The notes under the pieces were generated by a model. That model worked only from the letters and a program-made list of their open reading frames with translations. It was not told where the DNA came from and did no database searches. This document shows positions 24,274 through 32,873 of a DNA stretch of 64,000 nt, one piece after another. The stretch comes from Rhodoferax sp. WC2427 (lineage in GTDB: Bacteria; Pseudomonadota; Gammaproteobacteria; Burkholderiales; Burkholderiaceae_C). A program made the position numbers and the translations under genes. Positions within the stretch are counted from its first letter, which is position 1; each line of letters starts with the position of its first letter. The DNA lies in the NCBI RefSeq assembly GCF_040822085.1, contig NZ_CP162006.1, positions 1,674,001-1,738,000 on the forward strand, read 5' to 3'.

Positions 24274-26697
24274 ATGCAACTAACGACATCCATGCGCGGC
24301 ATTTATGCGGCGCGAATTGGGCTGATAACAGCCGCCGCTGCGGTACTGCTCACGGGCTGCTTGCCCACCGACTATGCGGCCTCGATCCGCACCACGTCCT
24401 ATGGCGTGCCGCATATCGTGGCCGACACCTTCACGGGGGCCGGCTACGGGTACGGCTATGCCTTTGCCCAGGATAATTTTTGCCTGTTTGCCGAAGAACT
24501 GGTCACCCTGCACGGCGAGCGGGCCAAATACTTTGGCGCTGCCGGTGGCTACCTGGGCCAGTTGGGCACCGTGTTTGGCAATGTCGACTCCGACTTCTTC
24601 TACAAGCTGGTGCTGAGTTCCGACCAGGCGGCCCGTTTCAAGGCGGGCTCCAGCCGCGCCACCCGCGAGCTGGCCGACGGCTTTGCCACCGGCTACAACC
24701 GCTACCTGTCCGATACCGGCCTGGCCAAGCTGCCCGTGGCCTGCCGCGGCAAAGCCTGGGTCAAGCCCATGACCGAAGAAGATGCCTTCTTGCGCTTCTC
24801 GCAGGCCGCCATGACCGGCAGTTCGCTGGGCTTCATCGGTGCCATCGGCAGTGCCGTGGCACCCGCCGCCGCCGTGGCCAAGGCGGCTACCACCACCACC
24901 ATGGCCAAAGCCAAGGTGCCGGCTGCGCCGTTCGAGTATGCCCAGTCGCCTGTGCTGATGGCCTTCCAGAGCCTGCGCGACCACACCATTGGCTCCAACG
25001 GCCTGGGCCTGGGCCGCAACGCCACCCAGAGCGGCAAGGGCCTGTTGATGGGCAACCCGCACTTTCCGTGGTGGGGCGCCCTGCGCTTGAACCAGGTGCA
25101 CATCACGGTCGCCAAAGAAAACTACGACGTGATGGGTGCCACCCTGCTGGGCGTGCCGCTGCCCCTGATCGGATTCAACGACAAGGTCGCCTGGACGCAT
25201 ACCTTCTCCACCGATAACCGCTTCACCGTGCGCTACCTGGCCATCGACCCCAGCAACCCCACGCGCTACCTGAAGGACGGCAAATCCATTGCCATGAAGG
25301 CCGTGCCACTGACCGTGTCGGCTCTGGGGGCCGATGGCAACCAGGTGCAAATCAAGCGCACCCTGTACACCACCGAGTACGGCCCCATGCTGAAGGACAC
25401 CAGCTTTGCCTGGACCACCGGCAGCGGCTATGCGCTGCAGGACGCCAATGCCACCAACTACCAGCTCATCGACCAGGTCATCTTGAACGGCAAGTCCACC
25501 AGCGTGGACAGCCTGCGCCTGGCACTGGCCACCTATAACGCCATGCCGTGGGTCAACACCATAGCCGCCGACCAGGCAGGCGATGCCTTGTATGCCAACT
25601 ACTCGGTGGCAGCCAATGTGCCGGACGCACAACTGGCGGCCTGTGTGCCCCCGCCGTTCCAGCCTTTGATGGCCAGCACCGGAGTGGTGGTCATGGCGGG
25701 TACCACGGCAGCCTGTGACTGGTCGGGCAGCATCCCCGCGGCCGGACGTCCCTGGGTCAAGCGCGCAGATTACGCGATGAACTCCAACGACAGCCACTGG
25801 TGGCCCAGCCTGAACACCTACCTGAGCGGCTTCGCCAAGATCATCGCCACCGGCCCCAATGCCGAGGCGACCGCGCAAAACAACCGTACCCGCACCGGCC
25901 ACGCCATGGTGCGCGACCGCCTGGCGGGTACCGACGGCCAGGGCGGCTACCGTTTCACCCTGGCCAACCTGCAACAGCTGTATTTGAAGAGCCGCTTCTT
26001 CAAGGCCGAGAAATGGCTGCCAGGTTTTGTATCGGGTTGCCTGGCCAGCCCGGGTGCCACCCCGGCGGCGCTGGACGCCTGCGCTGTGCTGCAAGCCTGG
26101 AGCACTGCCCACACCCCCTCCAGCCAGGGCGTGGTGCTGTTTGACGAGCTCTACGCTGCCCTGGGCGAATTGAACGACGCATCATGGTGGAGTGTGCCGT
26201 TCAATCCGGCCGACCCGCAGGAAACCCCGCGCGGTACCGCTAACCAGGCTGCAGCCATGGCGCAGCTGGAGACCTTGGTGGCCAGCTCGCAGTTCAATGA
26301 CCCCCTCAAGCGCCGTGCCCGGACCCAGGACGTGCAGTTGCTGCAGCGCGCCGAGGGTGTGCTGGCAGTGCCGGGTGGCCGCTCGACCTACAACAACTGG
26401 GCGGGCGTGCGCACCCAGGTGGCACCCGGCCAGTTCATCTACACCGCCGACCCCGCCACCAACGCCGGTGCCTTCGGCAACAGCTACATCCAGTTTGTGA
26501 CCTGGGACAGCGCCGGGCCGGTGGCCGAAGGCATCTTGACCTACAGCCAGTCGTCCGACCCGACCAGCAGCCACTTCAGCGACCAGACCCGCAAGTACGC
26601 AGCGGGCGAGTGGGTCAAACTGCCCTACACCGACAAGCAGATCAAGGCCGATCCCAACTACAGCGAACGCGTGCTGTACGAAACGCCCCTACCCTGA
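24274..26697 (+). CDS. penicillin/AHL acylase family lipoprotein (PvdQ/aculeacin acylase-like)
   Basis: 807-residue Ntn-hydrolase precursor. The lipoprotein signal ends in LLTGC (Cys29), then an alpha-chain region, an Ala/Thr-rich spacer (about 190-220) and the autocatalytic site Gly-Ser241-Asn, with Ser241 as N-terminal nucleophile of the beta chain. Downstream motifs GLLMGNPHFPWWGALRLNQ, GVPLPLIGFND and AWTHTFSTDNRFTVRYL follow the aculeacin A acylase/PvdQ branch, whose members cleave long acyl chains from acyl-homoserine lactones or lipopeptides. Envelope-anchored quorum-quenching acylase is the best guess; the substrate is not proven. The ATG at 24274 has AGGGA about 6 bases upstream; an ATG at 24268 is too close to it. 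Confidence 0.85.
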   Translation: MQLTTSMRGIYAARIGLITAAAAVLLTGCLPTDYAASIRTTSYGVPHIVADTFTGAGYGYGYAFAQDNFCLFAEELVTLHGERAKYFGAAGGYLGQLGTVFGNVDSDFFYKLVLSSDQAARFKAGSSRATRELADGFATGYNRYLSDTGLAKLPVACRGKAWVKPMTEEDAFLRFSQAAMTGSSLGFIGAIGSAVAPAAAVAKAATTTTMAKAKVPAAPFEYAQSPVLMAFQSLRDHTIGSNGLGLGRNATQSGKGLLMGNPHFPWWGALRLNQVHITVAKENYDVMGATLLGVPLPLIGFNDKVAWTHTFSTDNRFTVRYLAIDPSNPTRYLKDGKSIAMKAVPLTVSALGADGNQVQIKRTLYTTEYGPMLKDTSFAWTTGSGYALQDANATNYQLIDQVILNGKSTSVDSLRLALATYNAMPWVNTIAADQAGDALYANYSVAANVPDAQLAACVPPPFQPLMASTGVVVMAGTTAACDWSGSIPAAGRPWVKRADYAMNSNDSHWWPSLNTYLSGFAKIIATGPNAEATAQNNRTRTGHAMVRDRLAGTDGQGGYRFTLANLQQLYLKSRFFKAEKWLPGFVSGCLASPGATPAALDACAVLQAWSTAHTPSSQGVVLFDELYAALGELNDASWWSVPFNPADPQETPRGTANQAAAMAQLETLVASSQFNDPLKRRARTQDVQLLQRAEGVLAVPGGRSTYNNWAGVRTQVAPGQFIYTADPATNAGAFGNSYIQFVTWDSAGPVAEGILTYSQSSDPTSSHFSDQTRKYAAGEWVKLPYTDKQIKADPNYSERVLYETPLP

Positions 26698-26699
26698 AA

Positions 26700-26740
26700 C
26701 AGTAGCAGTAAAGCTATACGGAATAAGCGCTAGCCGCTTA
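26700..26740. repeat. interspersed repeat copy (degenerate)
   Basis: AGTAGCAGTAAAGCTATACGGAATAAGCGCTAGCCGCTTA carries the AGTAGC...AGCTAT and GGAATAAGCG segments of the repeat in altered order, between the convergent acylase and pyrD genes. It overlaps the pyrD stop codon. Confidence 0.5.
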
Positions 26741-27790
26741 TTTCGCCAGGTTCTTGAGGGCCAGGGCTGACTGGTGCACCAGAGCTGGGCCCTGGTAGAT
26801 CAGCCCGGTGTAGATCTGCACCACGTCGGCGCCAGCCTCGATCTTGGCGACCGCGTCGGCGGCGCTCAGGATGCCGCCTACGCCGATGATGGGGTAGGCC
26901 GGTCCCAGGGCGCTGCGCAGTTGGCGCACCACCCGGTTGCTCCCCTCGCGTACCGGCGCGCCACTCAGGCCGCCAGCCTCTTCACCATGGGCCATGCCCT
27001 GGACTGCATCGCGCGCCAGGGTGGTGTTGGTGGCAATGACCCCGTCCATGCCGTGGCGCAGCAGGGTGGCGGCGATCACCGCAACCTGGGCTTCGTCCAG
27101 ATCCGGCGCAATCTTCACAAAAATCGGCACCCGCTTGCCGTGCTGCGCGGCCAGCGCGGCGCGGCGCTCGGCCACGGCCCCCAGCAGGCCGTCCAGCGCC
27201 TCGTCGCTCTGCAGGGCGCGCAGGTTCTTGGTGTTGGGGCTGGAGATGTTGACGGTGACGTAGTCCGCGTGCGGGTACACCCCGTCCAGCGCCAGCAGGT
27301 AGTCGTCGGTGGCGCGTTCAATCGGGGTGGCGGCGTTCTTGCCGATGTTCAGGCCCAGCAGCATCGGCTGGCCGCCCTTGCGGCGGAACTGTGCCTGCTG
27401 CACATTGGCCACAAAAGCCGCCAAACCACCGTTGTTGAAACCCAGCCGGTTGATCAGCGCCTGCGCCGCAGGCAGGCGGAACATGCGGGGTTGGGGGTTG
27501 CCGGGCTGGGCCAGCGGCGTGACCGTGCCCACCTCCACAAAGCCGAAGCCCATGGCGCCCAGGCCGTCGATGCAGCGGGCGTTCTTGTCCAGCCCCGCCG
27601 CCAGGCCCACGCGGTTGGGAAACTGCAGGCCCGCCAGGGTGACGGGGTCGCTAACCCGGGTTTGGCGGTACAGGCATTCCAGTGGCGTGCCCTGGGTGCG
27701 GGCAATGGCGTTCAAGGTCAGGTCGTGGGCGGCCTCGGGGTCCATGCCAAACAAAAAGGGGCGGGCCAGGGCGTAGGGGATCAGGGGCAT
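26738..27790 (-). CDS. pyrD: dihydroorotate dehydrogenase (quinone), class 2
   Basis: 350 residues; membrane-associated FMN enzyme oxidising dihydroorotate to orotate with quinone in pyrimidine synthesis. Class 2 features are the N-terminal amphipathic segment ([19 protein letters not shown]), [35 protein letters not shown] with the catalytic Ser-Pro, and the FMN-binding IGVGGI plus [11 protein letters not shown] near the end. It is divergent from rpiA across a 49-base gap holding a perfect inverted repeat. The stop overlaps a repeat copy. Confidence 0.96.
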   Translation of the reverse strand: MPLIPYALARPFLFGMDPEAAHDLTLNAIARTQGTPLECLYRQTRVSDPVTLAGLQFPNRVGLAAGLDKNARCIDGLGAMGFGFVEVGTVTPLAQPGNPQPRMFRLPAAQALINRLGFNNGGLAAFVANVQQAQFRRKGGQPMLLGLNIGKNAATPIERATDDYLLALDGVYPHADYVTVNISSPNTKNLRALQSDEALDGLLGAVAERRAALAAQHGKRVPIFVKIAPDLDEAQVAVIAATLLRHGMDGVIATNTTLARDAVQGMAHGEEAGGLSGAPVREGSNRVVRQLRSALGPAYPIIGVGGILSAADAVAKIEAGADVVQIYTGLIYQGPALVHQSALALKNLAK

Positions 27791-27798
27791 TGGATAAT

Positions 27799-27830
27799 TC
27801 CGGGGTTCTGCTTTTAGTTACAACCCCGGA
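27799..27830. promoter_or_regulatory. perfect inverted repeat in the pyrD/rpiA divergent promoter region
   Basis: TCCGGGGTT (27799-27807) and AACCCCGGA (27822-27830), 9-bp perfect arms with a 14-base spacer, fill most of the 49-base gap between two divergent start codons. It could be a shared operator, or a 5'-UTR hairpin for either gene. Confidence 0.45.
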
Positions 27831-27839
27831 TTTTCCCAG

Positions 27840-28532
27840 ATGACAAACCTCATTCCTGCTTTGACCCAAGACGAACTCAAAACCCTGGTCGGCCATGCCG
27901 CGCTGCGCTACGTGGTGCCCGGCGAAATTGTGGGCGTGGGCACCGGCTCCACCGTCAACAAGTTCATCGACGCACTGGCCACCATCAAGGACCAGGTCAA
28001 GGGCGCGGTGTCCAGCTCCGAGGCCAGCACGGCGCGGCTGCTGGCACTGGGCATTGCGGTGTTCGATGCCAACGACGTGGGCGAGCTGGCGGTGTACATC
28101 GACGGCGCGGACGAGATCGACCACCGGGGCCATATGGTCAAGGGGGGCGGCGCGGCACTGACCCGCGAGAAGATCGTGGCTGCCCAGTCGCGCCAGTTTG
28201 TCTGCATTGCCGACGAGAGCAAGCTGGTACAGGCGCTGGGCCAGTTTCCGCTGCCCGTGGAGGTGATTCCCATGGCTACGAACCGCGTGGCCCGCCAGTT
28301 CACTGCCATGGGCGGCACCGCCACCCTGCGCATGAAAGATGGCCAGCCCCTGGTGACCGACAACGGCCAGCACATCCTGGACGTGACCGGCCTGCAGATC
28401 ACCGACCCGCTGGCCTTCGAGTCACAGGTCAACCAGTGGCCGGGTGTGGTGTGCGTGGGGGTGTTTGCGCACCAGAAGGCCAGCGTCTGCCTGCTCGGTA
28501 CGGCCCAGGGCGTGAAGACGCTGGAGTTTTAA
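27840..28532 (+). CDS. rpiA: ribose-5-phosphate isomerase A
   Basis: 230 residues, pentose-phosphate pathway enzyme interconverting ribose 5-phosphate and ribulose 5-phosphate. Conserved segments are [14 protein letters not shown] (phosphate loop), [36 protein letters not shown] with the catalytic Asp/Glu/Lys, and the C-terminal [14 protein letters not shown] and GVVCVGVFA. No strong Shine-Dalgarno is seen before the ATG at 27840. Confidence 0.96.
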   Translation: MTNLIPALTQDELKTLVGHAALRYVVPGEIVGVGTGSTVNKFIDALATIKDQVKGAVSSSEASTARLLALGIAVFDANDVGELAVYIDGADEIDHRGHMVKGGGAALTREKIVAAQSRQFVCIADESKLVQALGQFPLPVEVIPMATNRVARQFTAMGGTATLRMKDGQPLVTDNGQHILDVTGLQITDPLAFESQVNQWPGVVCVGVFAHQKASVCLLGTAQGVKTLEF

Positions 28533-28547
28533 GGAAAAAAGGCCGCC

Positions 28548-28590
28548 CACGCCGATGGAATGGGCGTGAGTAGCTACTAAATAGCTAGCA
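28548..28590 (+). repeat. interspersed palindromic repeat, full-length copy
   Basis: CACGCCGATGGAATGGGCGTG forms a small hairpin (CACGCC/GGCGTG) and is followed by AGTAGCTACTAAATAGCTAGC. This is one of the best copies of the family, placed between convergent rpiA and the glutaredoxin-like gene, where it may end transcription. Confidence 0.75.
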
Positions 28591-28594
28591 AGCC

Positions 28595-29221
28595 TTAAAA
28601 CTGGATGCCACGCGGGTTGTTGCTGGTGTCGATGGGCTGCTCTTGCGCCGGAGCAGCCACCGGTGCGGCGGGTGCCACGGCCGGTGTGGCCGCTTTGCTG
28701 GCGACCAAGGGGCGCGGTGCGGACGGCTTGTAGCTGGCAGGCAGCACCGAGGTCTTGGGGTAGGCCGCCGCATCCAGGTACTGGGTCCATTCCACGTCCG
28801 AAAACCCCTTGAGCTGCTGGCCGCCGATGGTGCCAAAGGGCAGGGTGGTGTCGCCGCTGATGCGTTTCAGGGCTTCGCCGTCTTCGTTGGTGTTGACGGT
28901 GCGCTCGGTGAAAGGCACGCCGCGCGAGGTCAGCAGGTTGCGCGCGCTGGCGCAGGGGCTGCAACTGGCGCTGGTGTACAGCGTGACCGGGTAGCGCTGC
29001 ACCACTTCCTTGAGCTCGAACGGTAGCGACGCGTTCACCGCACTGCCGCCAGTGGGGGCCGCCGTGGTCACCCGGGCCTTGCTGGTGGTCGGGGGCGGCT
29101 GGTCGGAGAACGACACCTTGCCGTCCGGGCCGACGATGCGGTACACCGTTTGCGCGTGCGTGCTAGCGGCCAGGGCGATGGCGGCACAGGCCAGGGCGGT
29201 GGTGAACAGGGGTGTACGCAT
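28595..29221 (-). CDS. DUF4124 and glutaredoxin-like domain exported protein
   Basis: 208 residues. A signal peptide (MRTPLFTTALACAAIALAASTHA) is followed by a DUF4124 segment (TVYRIVGPDGKVSFSDQPPP, about 25-50) and a thioredoxin-fold glutaredoxin domain (about 75-150: VTLYTSASCSPCASARNLLTSRGVPFTERTV ... GGQQLKGFSDVEWTQYLD) with a CSPC redox site. A Pro/Ala-rich tail ends the protein. It is probably a periplasmic thiol protein of unknown partner. The start is fixed by GGAGACCCG ahead of the ATG at 29221. It lies 14 bases after the M3 peptidase gene and is probably co-transcribed with it. Confidence 0.85.
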   Translation of the reverse strand: MRTPLFTTALACAAIALAASTHAQTVYRIVGPDGKVSFSDQPPPTTSKARVTTAAPTGGSAVNASLPFELKEVVQRYPVTLYTSASCSPCASARNLLTSRGVPFTERTVNTNEDGEALKRISGDTTLPFGTIGGQQLKGFSDVEWTQYLDAAAYPKTSVLPASYKPSAPRPLVASKAATPAVAPAAPVAAPAQEQPIDTSNNPRGIQF

Positions 29222-29235
29222 CGGGTCTCCTTTTT

Positions 29236-31272
29236 TCAAGCCTCGGCCATGCCTTGGTGGCGCAGCAGTGCGTCCAGTGTAGGTTCGCGGCCCCGGAAGG
29301 CCTTGAACGATTCCATCGCCGGGCGGCTGCCACCGGCTTCCAGAATCGTTTCGCGGTACTTGCGGCCTGTCTCGATGCTGGGCAGGCCGTCGGCCCCGGC
29401 GGTTTCTTCGAACGCGGCGTAGGCGTCGGCGCTCAGTACCTCGGCCCATTTGTAGCTGTAGTACCCGGCAGCGTAACCCCCGGCGAAGATGTGGCTGAAG
29501 GTGTGCACGGTGCGGCTGAAGGCCGGGGCCTGCAGTACCGCCACCTCGTCGCGCACCTGGCGCAGCAGGGGCATGAAGTCCTGGGCCGGGTCGTGTTCGG
29601 TGTGCAGCAGCATGTCGAACAGCGAGAACTCGATCTGGCGCAGGGTTTGCAGGCCGCTCTGGAAGTTCTTGGCCTCGGTCATTTTGTCGAACAGGGCGCG
29701 GGGCAGGGCCTCACCGGTCACCACGTGGGCGGTCATGTGCTTGAGCACATCCCACTCCCAGCAGAAGTTTTCCATGAACTGGCTGGGCAGCTCCACTGCG
29801 TCCCATTCCACGCCGCTGATGCCGGACACGTCACGCTCGTTCACCTGCGTGAGCATGTGGTGCAGGCCGTGGCCGAATTCGTGGAACAGGGTGGTCACGT
29901 CGTCGTGGGTAAGCAGCGGTGGTTGACCGTCCACGCCTTCGGCAAAGTTGCACACCAGGTGGGCGACCGGGGATTGCAGTTGGCCAGTATCAGGGCGCAG
30001 CCAGCGGGCGCGCACGTCGTCCATCCAGGCGCCACCGCGCTTGCCGGTGCGGGCGGGCTGGTCCAGGTAGAACTGGCCAACCAGTTGCCCGTTGCGTTCA
30101 ATGCGGTAGAACTCCACCGAGGGGTGCCACACGGGCGCGCTGTCCTTGCGGATGGCCACCTCGAACAGGGTTTCGATGATCTTGAACAGGCCACCCAGCA
30201 CCTTGGGGGCAGTGAAGTATTGCTTGACCTCTTGCTCGCTGAAGGCATAGCGCGCTTCCTTGAGCTTTTCGCCGATGAAGGACCAGTCCCAGGGCTGCGG
30301 GTCGGCCAGGGCCAGGTGCTCGGCCGCAAAGGCGCGCAGGTCGGCCACGTCTTTCAGGGCGTAGGGTTTGGCACGCACTGCCAGGTCGCGCAGGAAGCGG
30401 GTTACTTCGAGTGGCGACTTGGCCATCTTGGGCACCACGGATACCTCGCCAAAGTTGGCGTAACCCAGCAGCTGGGCTTCTTCCAGCCGCAGCGCCAGGA
30501 TCTCGGCAATGATGGCCGAGTTGTCGAAGCGGGTGGCATCGCCCTCGGCCTGGTCGGAGGCGCGGGTCACGTAGGCACGGTACAGGCGCTCGCGCAGCGC
30601 GCTGCTGGTGGCGAACTGCATTACCGGCAGGTAGCAGGGCATCTTCAAAGTGAGCTTGTAGCCTTCTTTGCCTTCGGCCTTGGCCGCGGCCAGTGCGGTT
30701 TGCTGCACATCGGCGGGCACACCATCGAGCTCGTCCGCCGTGGCGTAGTAGGCAAAGGCATCGGTGGCATCCAGCGCGTTTTCGCTGAACTTCTGGCTGA
30801 TCTCGGCCTGGCGCTCCTGGATGCGGGCGAATCGCTCTTTGGCGGCCCCCACCAGGTCGGCACCGCTGAGCACAAAGTTGCGCATGGCGTTGTGGTGGGC
30901 CTGGAGCTGCTCGGGGTTCAGGCTGGCGGTGTCCACGGCCTTGTACTTGGCGTACAGGCGCTCGTCGGCACCCAGGCGGGTCCAGAATTCGGTAACGCGG
31001 GGCAGGGCCTCGTTGTAGGCGGCGCGCAGGGCCGGGGTGTCGGCCACGCTGTTGAGGTGGCTTACCGCACCCCAGGCGCGACCCAACTGCTCGGCACTGA
31101 CGTCCAGGGCTTTGGAGATGGCCGACCACTGCGCCGGGAAGTCGGGCTGGGTCACTGTTTCCAGCGCGGCATTGGCCTGGGCCAGCAGGGTGTCCATCGC
31201 GGGGCCTACGTGTTCCGGTTGGATCTGGTCAAACAGTGGCAGATCAGAAAAGTCGAGCAGTGGATTGGTCAT
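29236..31272 (-). CDS. prlC: oligopeptidase A, M3 family metallopeptidase
   Basis: 678 residues, matching the 680 of E. coli oligopeptidase A (PrlC/OpdA). The zinc site HEFGHGLHHML supplies two His ligands and the catalytic Glu; a downstream Glu in GISGVEWDAVELPSQFMENF is the third ligand. It is a cytosolic enzyme that degrades peptides released from signal peptides and other proteins. The start ATG at 31272 begins MTNPLLDFSDLPLFDQIQPEH, as in homologues. It lies 30 bases downstream of folD on the same strand, suggesting an operon folD-prlC-glutaredoxin-like gene. Confidence 0.95.
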   Translation of the reverse strand: MTNPLLDFSDLPLFDQIQPEHVGPAMDTLLAQANAALETVTQPDFPAQWSAISKALDVSAEQLGRAWGAVSHLNSVADTPALRAAYNEALPRVTEFWTRLGADERLYAKYKAVDTASLNPEQLQAHHNAMRNFVLSGADLVGAAKERFARIQERQAEISQKFSENALDATDAFAYYATADELDGVPADVQQTALAAAKAEGKEGYKLTLKMPCYLPVMQFATSSALRERLYRAYVTRASDQAEGDATRFDNSAIIAEILALRLEEAQLLGYANFGEVSVVPKMAKSPLEVTRFLRDLAVRAKPYALKDVADLRAFAAEHLALADPQPWDWSFIGEKLKEARYAFSEQEVKQYFTAPKVLGGLFKIIETLFEVAIRKDSAPVWHPSVEFYRIERNGQLVGQFYLDQPARTGKRGGAWMDDVRARWLRPDTGQLQSPVAHLVCNFAEGVDGQPPLLTHDDVTTLFHEFGHGLHHMLTQVNERDVSGISGVEWDAVELPSQFMENFCWEWDVLKHMTAHVVTGEALPRALFDKMTEAKNFQSGLQTLRQIEFSLFDMLLHTEHDPAQDFMPLLRQVRDEVAVLQAPAFSRTVHTFSHIFAGGYAAGYYSYKWAEVLSADAYAAFEETAGADGLPSIETGRKYRETILEAGGSRPAMESFKAFRGREPTLDALLRHQGMAEA

Positions 31273-31302
31273 GGTGAAGATATGGCGTTGGGCTCGTTGG
31301 AT

Positions 31303-32157
31303 TCAAGGTGCAGCAGAACGTTCCGCCGCTTCCAGCGTATTGACCAGCAGCATGGTGATGGTCATGGGGCCTACCCCGCCGGGCACCGGGGTGATGAAGC
31401 TGGCCACCTCTTTGATGCCGTCAAAGTCTACGTCGCCGCACAGCTTGCCGTCAGGGGTGCGGTTCATGCCCACGTCGAGCACCACGGCACCGGGCTTGAC
31501 CATGTCGGCGGTGAGCACGTTGCGCTTGCCCACGGCGGCGACGATCACGTCGGCCTGCAGGGTCATGGCTTTGAGATTGGCGGTGGCGCTGTGGCACACC
31601 GTGACGGTGGCGTTCTTTTGCAGCAGCAGCAAGGCCATGGGTTTGCCCACGATATTGCTGCGGCCAATCACCACGGCGTGCTTGCCGCGCAGGTCGTAGC
31701 CGATGCTCTCCAGCATCTTCATGCAGCCGTAGGGCGTGCAGGGCAGGAAGGCCGAGTTGCCGGTCATCAGGGCACCGGCGCTGGCGATGTGGAAGCCGTC
31801 CACGTCTTTCAGCGGGGCGATGGCCTCGATGACTTTTTGGGCGTCGATGTGCGCGGGCAGCGGCAGTTGCACCAGGATGCCGTGGATGGCCGGGTCGGAG
31901 TTGAGGAATTTGATGCGCTTGAGCAGCTCGGCTTCCGACAGGTCGGCCGGGTACTGCTCCAGTACCGAGTGCAGCCCCGCGTCGGCGCAGGCCTTGACCT
32001 TGTTGCGCACGTAGACCTGGCTGGCCGGGTTTTCACCCACCAGGATCACGGCCAGGCCAGGGGTGATGCCGTGGGCCTTCAGGTTGGCGGCGCGTGCAGC
32101 GACATCCAGGCGCAGGGTGCGGGAGAGGGCGATGCCATCGATCAGTTCAGCAGTCAT
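31303..32157 (-). CDS. folD: bifunctional methylenetetrahydrofolate dehydrogenase/cyclohydrolase
   Basis: 284 residues. FolD interconverts 5,10-methylene-, methenyl- and 10-formyl-tetrahydrofolate using NADP. Seen are the [13 protein letters not shown] segment with the catalytic Lys, the KDVDGFH motif, [12 protein letters not shown], the Rossmann [15 protein letters not shown] and [18 protein letters not shown] at the C-terminus. The start at 32157 gives [16 protein letters not shown]. It is the first gene of a leftward operon; the response-regulator terminator lies upstream. Confidence 0.97.
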   Translation of the reverse strand: MTAELIDGIALSRTLRLDVAARAANLKAHGITPGLAVILVGENPASQVYVRNKVKACADAGLHSVLEQYPADLSEAELLKRIKFLNSDPAIHGILVQLPLPAHIDAQKVIEAIAPLKDVDGFHIASAGALMTGNSAFLPCTPYGCMKMLESIGYDLRGKHAVVIGRSNIVGKPMALLLLQKNATVTVCHSATANLKAMTLQADVIVAAVGKRNVLTADMVKPGAVVLDVGMNRTPDGKLCGDVDFDGIKEVASFITPVPGGVGPMTITMLLVNTLEAAERSAAP

Positions 32158-32174
32158 GGGTTCAAAGTATCAAG

Positions 32175-32228
32175 TAAAAACGCCCGCTGATGCTTATCAA
32201 ACGGGCGTAAGGAGCTATAAATTCAGTA
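32175..32228 (-). terminator. terminator formed by an interspersed repeat copy
   Basis: On the minus strand the stem ACGCCCG/CGGGCGT (32202-32208, 32180-32186) is followed by TTTTTACTTG, 25 bases after the response-regulator stop. The adjoining GAGCTATAAATTCAGTAGCG carries the other half of the repeat family, so here the repeat serves as an intrinsic terminator. Confidence 0.7.
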
Positions 32229-32231
32229 GCG

Positions 32232-32858
32232 TCAGGTTTTTGGGGCAATCTGTCCCAGGGCAATCTTGAGCAGGTCGGCCACGGTGTTGGCGTTGAGCTT
32301 TTCCATGATGTTGGCGCGGTGCGCTTCTACCGTTTTGATGCTGATGCCCAGGTCGTCGGCGATTTGCTTGTTCAGGCGGCCGGCGACGATGCGCTCCAGC
32401 ACCTGGCTTTCGCGCGAGGTCAACTTGGACAGCAGCGCGCCGCGGCTGGCGGCTTGCTGGTGGTCGGTGAAGGCTTCTTTGGCGTGCTCCAGCATGCGTT
32501 CGACCAGGCCTACCAGTTCGTCTTCCTTGAACGGCTTCTGGATGAAATCCATGGCGCCTTTTTTCATGGTGTCCACCGCCATGGGCACGTCGCCGTGGCC
32601 GGTGATGAAGACGATGGGCAGGGGCGACTTGCGTTCGATCAGGCGGTCTTGCAGCTCCAGGCCGGTCATCCCACCCATGCGGATATCGACAATCAGGCAG
32701 GCCACTTCGCGGGCATCGAAGCGGCTCAAAAAGGACTCGGCCGAATCGAAGCAGCGAACCCGGTAGTCCTTGCCTTCGAGCAGCCATTGCAGCGAATCGC
32801 GGACGGCTTCGTCGTCATCGACCACGTACACAGTACCTTTTTTGGGGATCAAACTCAT
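32232..32858 (-). CDS. FixJ-family two-component response regulator
   Basis: 208 residues: receiver domain (VYVVDDDEAVRDSL, phosphoacceptor Asp58 in LIVDIRM, Thr in FITGHGD, Lys in IQKPF) and a LuxR-type HTH (about 140-200, LTSRESQVLERIVAGRLNKQIADDLGISIKTVEAHRANIMEKL). This FixJ/TodT-like architecture activates sigma70 promoters on phosphorylation. The gene lies 15 bases downstream of its sensor kinase. The pair is divergent from the pyruvate dehydrogenase operon and may regulate it, which is an inference from position. Confidence 0.92.
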   Translation of the reverse strand: MSLIPKKGTVYVVDDDEAVRDSLQWLLEGKDYRVRCFDSAESFLSRFDAREVACLIVDIRMGGMTGLELQDRLIERKSPLPIVFITGHGDVPMAVDTMKKGAMDFIQKPFKEDELVGLVERMLEHAKEAFTDHQQAASRGALLSKLTSRESQVLERIVAGRLNKQIADDLGISIKTVEAHRANIMEKLNANTVADLLKIALGQIAPKT

Positions 32859-32873
32859 GCAGTCACTCCGGGG

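Noticed and set aside
29212..32190. 992-codon plus-strand open frame opposite prlC and folD
   Set aside because: Covers two well-identified genes on the other strand and reads as low-complexity His/Gly/Val/Gln protein; artefact of GC-rich codons.
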